Positions 59,327 through 64,000 of a stretch of DNA of 64,000 bases are shown piece after piece. A model generated the notes under the pieces. The model did no database searches. It was not told where the DNA came from and was given only the letters and a program-made list of their open reading frames with translations. The DNA comes from Dryococelus australis. Its lineage: Eukaryota > Arthropoda > Insecta > Phasmatodea > Phasmatidae. Every line of letters starts with the position of its first letter. Position 1 is the first letter of the stretch. Location of the stretch: NCBI GenBank assembly GCA_029891345.1, contig CM057009.1, forward strand, positions 232,677,178 to 232,741,177, in the 5' to 3' direction. The translations under genes were made by a program, and so were the position numbers.

Positions 59327-60244
59327 TATGCTGGAGGGTTGTCACCTTAATTTTTTGGTTGGTGGGGTTAATGAATGACGTAGGAGGGATATGAAATGAA
59401 AAGTTATGTTGAATATACAATGTGATCTGTGTGGCATGTCTGAAGTATGCTGGTGTTATGGTTGGTATAGTATCCAGTACTCTTGGTCTGCAGGGTTACT
59501 CATATTTGGTTTTGTACGTCTGAGGTGTGGTGGCCAGCATTTTTATTGGTATGGGTGGTTGATAGAGTGATTTATAATAATGTCTGGTATGATATATGGC
59601 TGGTGTTTGATGGTATGACAAACATGTTGCACTTGTAATTTATTTGTGTTGGTATATTTTAGTGGGTGTGGGACTAAGGTATGCTTAAATTATAGTGGGC
59701 AATATGAGTGGTGAGTATATTTTAGTCTGATGACGGTTGGTATAATCAGCTAGTTTATTTATGGGTGGTATGACATTTGACTGGTGTCTGGTGGTATGGC
59801 AAACATGTCGGACTCGTGATTTATTATAAGGTCACTGTGGGCTGTGGTATGATTGACTTCTATTAAGAGGTATGAGTATAATTCGTCTGGTGATGCTTAG
59901 TAGAGCAGATGATATGGATGTTAGGATATGGATTGGTCTGGACTATAAAATGTCCTTGGTACGATTGGGTTAACATGGATGGTATGTTGGGTGATATGTA
60001 TACCAATCAATATGTCTTGAGATTGTTGGTGTATGTCGAATGGTGTGGGCAGTTTGTACGTGTGTACTGCTAAGGCATGCTTGAGTTAATTGTATTTGGT
60101 ATTGCTGGTCAATGTATTTTGACTGGTGTCAGTCGACTTGGTGAATGGTATGAGAAGAAGTCATATTTTATTGAATTGGATGGGAATGGATTCGATTGGA
60201 CTGTGGTGGTGGCGGCGATAGTAGTGGTGGTGGAAACATTGAGT

Positions 60245-62425
60245 AATGATATACACTAGAGTGGCCATGGGATAAGAAAATGTCTGACCAGTTTTATGTG
60301 TTAGTTCCGCTAATGATCCAGAGGAGCGCTAGTGTTCTCTACGATGTCATCCACACAGTGTTGACAGTTCTGCAGCCGGTAAAAGTATGTCATAACCCTG
60401 GCCTCAGCTCACCCATGTGTTCGTTCAAGTTCTGAGAAAGACGAGCATGTCATACGCGAGTTACCCGAATTCGGTGCAGCTGTGAATACCCCACTCATGA
60501 TTGACTAGTGGCGATACTGGCATGTGTTTTGTTGTAGAATTATGCGTTTGCGGAAATTTGCAGCGATACCAACTACTATTTGGTTTTATTTACCTCTGCG
60601 AAAATAAATTATCATTCATATATAATGGTCATTGTTTTTAATTATAATCTATTATTTTACTATAGTTTAGGTGTTCATGATAAAATAGGAGTAATGTTAG
60701 CACTTACAGTTTCAATCGTCATATTAATCATTAATGATGTCATATATCATAGTAAACATTTCATTCTGTTCTTATGTGAAAGGAAATGGACAGGAAATAA
60801 TTGTCCAGTAGTGGAAAAATATATGTTAGACGCACGACGGTCTACAAATGAACGTAATGTTTACAGATTGGGGTTGTGATCTACTACAAATGTGACTGTT
60901 TGTACAAATAATCAGTACGTTAAATGTGTCGATTGTAGTGTCATTAAGGCTGTGTCCGAACATAGGAATTCCCTTATGTATATAAGTATACTCCACTCGG
61001 CTAGATACATGATACATTCCGATAGGCATACTTATTTGCATCCTTTACAGCAACTAGTTAGCTGGTAAGATTCTAAACAACCATTTCAACAGAAAACACA
61101 TACTGAATATGTGCTGGAATGTAGGCACATAGATATAGAATTATGAACCCATTAGGGGCTGTAGCTGGAAAGCACATGACAATGAAATTGTTCCTATAAC
61201 CAATCATAGACATTTTTACAAGGAAGAAATGACTACATATTAGTTAGAATATATTTAAGGAGTTATCGATAATGTATAATTAAAACTGGTAACAACTAGA
61301 GGTAAATTTCATTTGAACACTAATTCTTGTATGCATTTAAAATTACATCATGGGCACTCTCCATTCTAGCCACTTCTAACTGCAAGAATTTGACTAGCTC
61401 ACCCACCTCTGGAAAGGAGCTTAAAATTTCTTCTGGGCGAGAATTTTCAAATTTTGTGCGCGGTGACAAATCCAACTGTTTCAGTAAAATGCTGACCAGA
61501 ATAGGGTTGCTTTTGGTTACAGAATGTCCTAGTACCTCCAAGACACGGGCATTTTCTAGAAACGTATTTATAAATTGTAAGACAGACTCGTGATGAGCAG
61601 AGTTAACTAGAGACAAATCTATAACTCCACTGCTGTATAAGGTGGTCAGTTTTCTGGAATTTTGAAATCGAGAAATCAGAGACTTCCATGCAACTGAATA
61701 ATTTTCTGAAGTGAGTGTAATATTTTTGTCACTTGAAATGCATCTCCCTCCAAGCAACTCACCAATCAATGTGTTCATGTACAGATATGGAAACACAAAG
61801 TGCTATAAAAATTCTTCATGTTCAAGGGAGAATTAAGAATTTCTTGAATTATAACAAAATGATACGTGTAATTTTGGTTTCAAATTTTATTTTCATTTTG
61901 TTGGGGGGGGGGGGGGATATGTCCCAATATATAACCTCCCCCCCATTTTTTTCCCCATTGGACTACACCCTTTTTCTTAAATGTGTATATTTAATGAGCA
62001 TAATAATCAATCCTGTGCTTTCTGTAATTAAAAACGCTTTTATGGTTATACAGCCAAAAGAAGACAGAACTGTTACAATACTAAACTTAAGACTTTTATG
62101 TGTGCCTTTTAACATTACTCCATTACTCACACTATAAAGCTCAAATTCTCTACTTTAAAAACCAATCGATGTGATTAGCAAACAACCACTGCTCTTCGAT
62201 TGAACTGTACTGGTAATTGCTTATTATTACTTTTAGACCAAGATATTCTGGAAATAAACATTTTCTAACTGGCAACACTACCGATATTCTCCACACACAC
62301 ACACCAAGAAAATGGACTAGCGGGACGTGGTGTCCATCCCTCGAACTGCAGATTCTTATCTGCCGGAATAGTCAGAAAATTTAACCTGACGAAGTCCACT
62401 CTAGGTATATATTTACTTAATTATT
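60245..62425. mobile_element. Insertion in the right arm carrying BEL/Pao DNA
   Basis: Sequence with no counterpart in the left arm. Homology to the left arm stops after GTGGTGGTGGAAACATTGAG and resumes near TAACTGTATCTGTTAATATT (62447). It contains the gag fragment below, a G-run (61903-61916) and an unrecognised 99-codon frame at 60580-60879. LTRs were not found within it. Confidence 0.65.
61320..61796 (-). pseudogene. BEL/Pao retrotransposon gag fragment
   Basis: 158 codons resembling the DUF1759 gag region of BEL/Pao elements: Tyr-Leu-Tyr-Met-Asn-Thr-Leu-Ile-Gly-Glu-Leu, Thr-Ser-Glu-Asn-Tyr-Ser-Val-Ala-Trp-Lys-Ser-Leu, an Arg-Phe-Gln-Asn-Ser-Arg-Lys block, Pro-Ile-Leu-Val-Ser-Ile-Leu-Leu-Lys-Gln-Leu and Val-Lys-Phe-Leu-Gln-Leu-Glu-Val-Ala-Arg-Met-Glu. 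The family's gag-pol polyprotein continues into an aspartic protease and RT; none is seen here. The listed Met is internal, and the true N-terminus is missing. Uninterrupted over its length, it is among the less decayed fragments in the window. Confidence 0.75.
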
Positions 62426-64000
62426 GTAAACACTATTCGTATAACTGTATCTGTTAATATTTGTTTTTGCTATTTTTTATACCTGAAGTTGACATTTATG
62501 AGTCTATTAAAGCGGTGGTGGTGGTGATGGTGATGGTGGTGGTGTAGGTGATGGTGGTGGTGTTGGTTTTGGTTTTGGTGTTGGTGTTGGGGTGGTGGTG
62601 GCAGTGGTAGTGGTTATGGCGGTGGATACACTACTAGCATAACTGTATAAGTGAAAAATTTGTTTTTACTATTTTTTTTTGTATTCCAGAAGTTGACATA
62701 TCTGAGTCTATTAAGGTGGTGGTGGTGATGTTGGTGTGGTAGTGTTGGTTGTTGTGGTGGTTGCAGGTGGTGTTGGAAGTGGTGGTGGTGTTGGAAGTGG
62801 TGGTGGTGTTTGAAGTGTTGTTGGTGTTGGAAGTGTTGGTGGTGTTGGTGGTGTTGGTAGTGTTGGTTGTGGTGGTGGTGTTGGATATGTTAGGTTAGGT
62901 TAAGTTTCGTTAGGTTAAAATGTCTTTCAAAGTCCTGACAAGAGTAGAATGGGTATGACCAAGTTAAAAATGTTCATTGTCCTGTACAATATGAAAATAC
63001 TTTCTATGTTCTACAAGAGGTTGAAACAAAGGTGGCTAATTGGAATTTTTACTTGTACTGGTGGGTTTGTTAAGTGGATGTCGAGAGAAATAAAATTAAA
63101 AAAAAAATATTCAAAGTTCTTATACGAGGTGGAACACACACAAGTATGACTTGGTTGTAGAGTTAGATTGCTTGTATGGCTGGTATAGATGTTACGTTGA
63201 TTGGTATGACCTGATCACATGTTCGGTTATTTTAGAAGTATGAAAAAAGTGTAGCTTCGATGGTGTGAGGAGAATGGTTTAATTGAGTGATTCGTTTGTA
63301 AGAACGGGATGGTTTTATGGAAAGTTTTATTAGTATGGGAGGAGCTGAATGCTTAGTTGGTATGGTTGGTTAGTATGTTTGGATGGTATTTTTGGGAATT
63401 AAGATTGTATGGGTGTCATAGATGGTTAAATTAATAGTATTGTTTTTTTGGATAGCATGGTTAGAATATTTTATTGGCTCTGTTGCAGGTATGGCTTGTT
63501 TATATGTGTAATTGGTGAAGATGGATTAGGTGAAATGGTTGTCGATATAGTTGACTGTTATGATTGACCAGTAAGTCTGAGGTGTGGTGGTTAGCATTTA
63601 TATTGGTATGGAGGTTTGATAGAGTGATTTATATTAAAATGTGGTATGATATTTGACTGTTGTCTAATGGTATGAAAAACATGTTGGGCATGTGATTTTT
63701 TTTGTAATATCAGTAAGGCTGCAAGTCTGCTTGAATTCTAGTAATCGATGCGTGGTGGTCTTGGTGGTGGCAGTGGTGGTGATGGTGTTGGTATTGGTGG
63801 TGTTGGTGGGGTTGGTTGTGTTGGAGTTTGTGGTGGTTGTTCCAGTGGTGGTGGTGGCAGTGTTTGTGGTTGGGTTGGTGATGGAGGTTGGGTTGGTGGT
63901 GGTGAGGTTGATGGTGGTGGAGGTTTTGGTGGTGGTAGCGGTGGTCGGGGTGTTGGTGTTGGTTTGGTGGGGGGAGGGTCGTAGTGGTGGTGGATACACT

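Larger units (their letters stand above)
59327..64000 (-). repeat. Right arm of the inverted repeat (runs off the window)
   Basis: Reverse complement of the left arm from the inner edge TATGCTGGAGGGTTGTCACC (59327). It reaches GTGGTGGTGGATACACT at 64000, which corresponds to about 55930 on the left. It lacks a 230-bp segment present on the left (58134-58364) and carries a ~2.2-kb insertion at about 60245-62425. GTG arrays lie at 60195-60240, 62510-62640, 62715-62890 and 63755-64000. The Gly/Val-rich frames are artefacts. Confidence 0.85.

Overview
The window is AT-rich, intron- and repeat-dominated eukaryotic DNA, almost certainly from an insect. The evidence is a Jockey/CR1-type LINE, an RTE-type LINE tail, a BEL/Pao gag fragment, a Lys-primed LTR element, Polinton DNA polymerase fragments, tRNA-derived SINEs with insect-like bodies, a MADF/BESS protein of PIF/Harbinger type and repeated CCTAA (arthropod telomere-like) motifs. 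A polyneopteran (cockroach, termite, stick insect) would fit, but the sequence alone does not fix the order. No intact host gene is visible. Most open frames are short and arise from microsatellites, pyrimidine tracts or CAC arrays.

Layout. 1-7 kb: AT-rich DNA with a CT microsatellite, a GAGAG/CTCTC-rich CpG island-like patch (4.5-4.7 kb) and a TATA/Inr/short-first-exon signature (6.26-6.39 kb). 7.2-8.2 kb: a TA-flanked MITE family end, a long (TA)n and a local duplication in which one copy carries a SINE and the other is the empty site. 8.95-11.43 kb: a PIF/Harbinger-like element holding only a decayed MADF/BESS gene, with a second MITE nested in it. 12.06-14.66 kb: a minus-strand LINE, split by a 710-bp Helitron-like insertion that carries a 38-bp array shaped like a tRNA D-arm. 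15.3-18.8 kb: SINE copies and a cluster of palindromic bZIP/bHLH sites. 19-27 kb: no recognisable gene.

27.5-45.4 kb is a Polinton (Maverick) graveyard. A plus-strand protein-primed DNA polymerase B pseudogene is split into an N-terminal/exonuclease block (27.6-29.4 kb) and a C-terminal palm block (35.2-35.9 kb). Between them sits a 5.2-kb LTR retrotransposon that kept gag and the integrase tail but lost protease, RT and RNase H. A second, minus-strand polymerase pseudogene (45.3-42.6 kb) keeps the zinc finger, exonuclease and first palm motifs but lacks motif C. Between the copies lie two unrecognised divergent open frames, an RTE LINE tail and two copies of a tRNA-headed repeat with an AAGATGG-rich body; a third copy is at 50.6-51.8 kb.

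52.9-64 kb is a large inverted repeat. Its two arms (left about 53.0-58.66 kb; right 59.33 kb to beyond the window end) flank a 665-bp unique spacer. The arms consist of roughly 1.36-kb tandem units containing CAC/GTG triplet arrays, a recurring ~90-bp block, a 21-bp minisatellite and CCTAACC motifs. The right arm is interrupted by about 2.2 kb carrying a BEL/Pao gag fragment. The structure looks like a foldback-type element or a head-to-head satellite and is the most unusual object in the window. Nothing here works as a gene network. The elements are best read as nested, decaying insertions whose order can partly be reconstructed.
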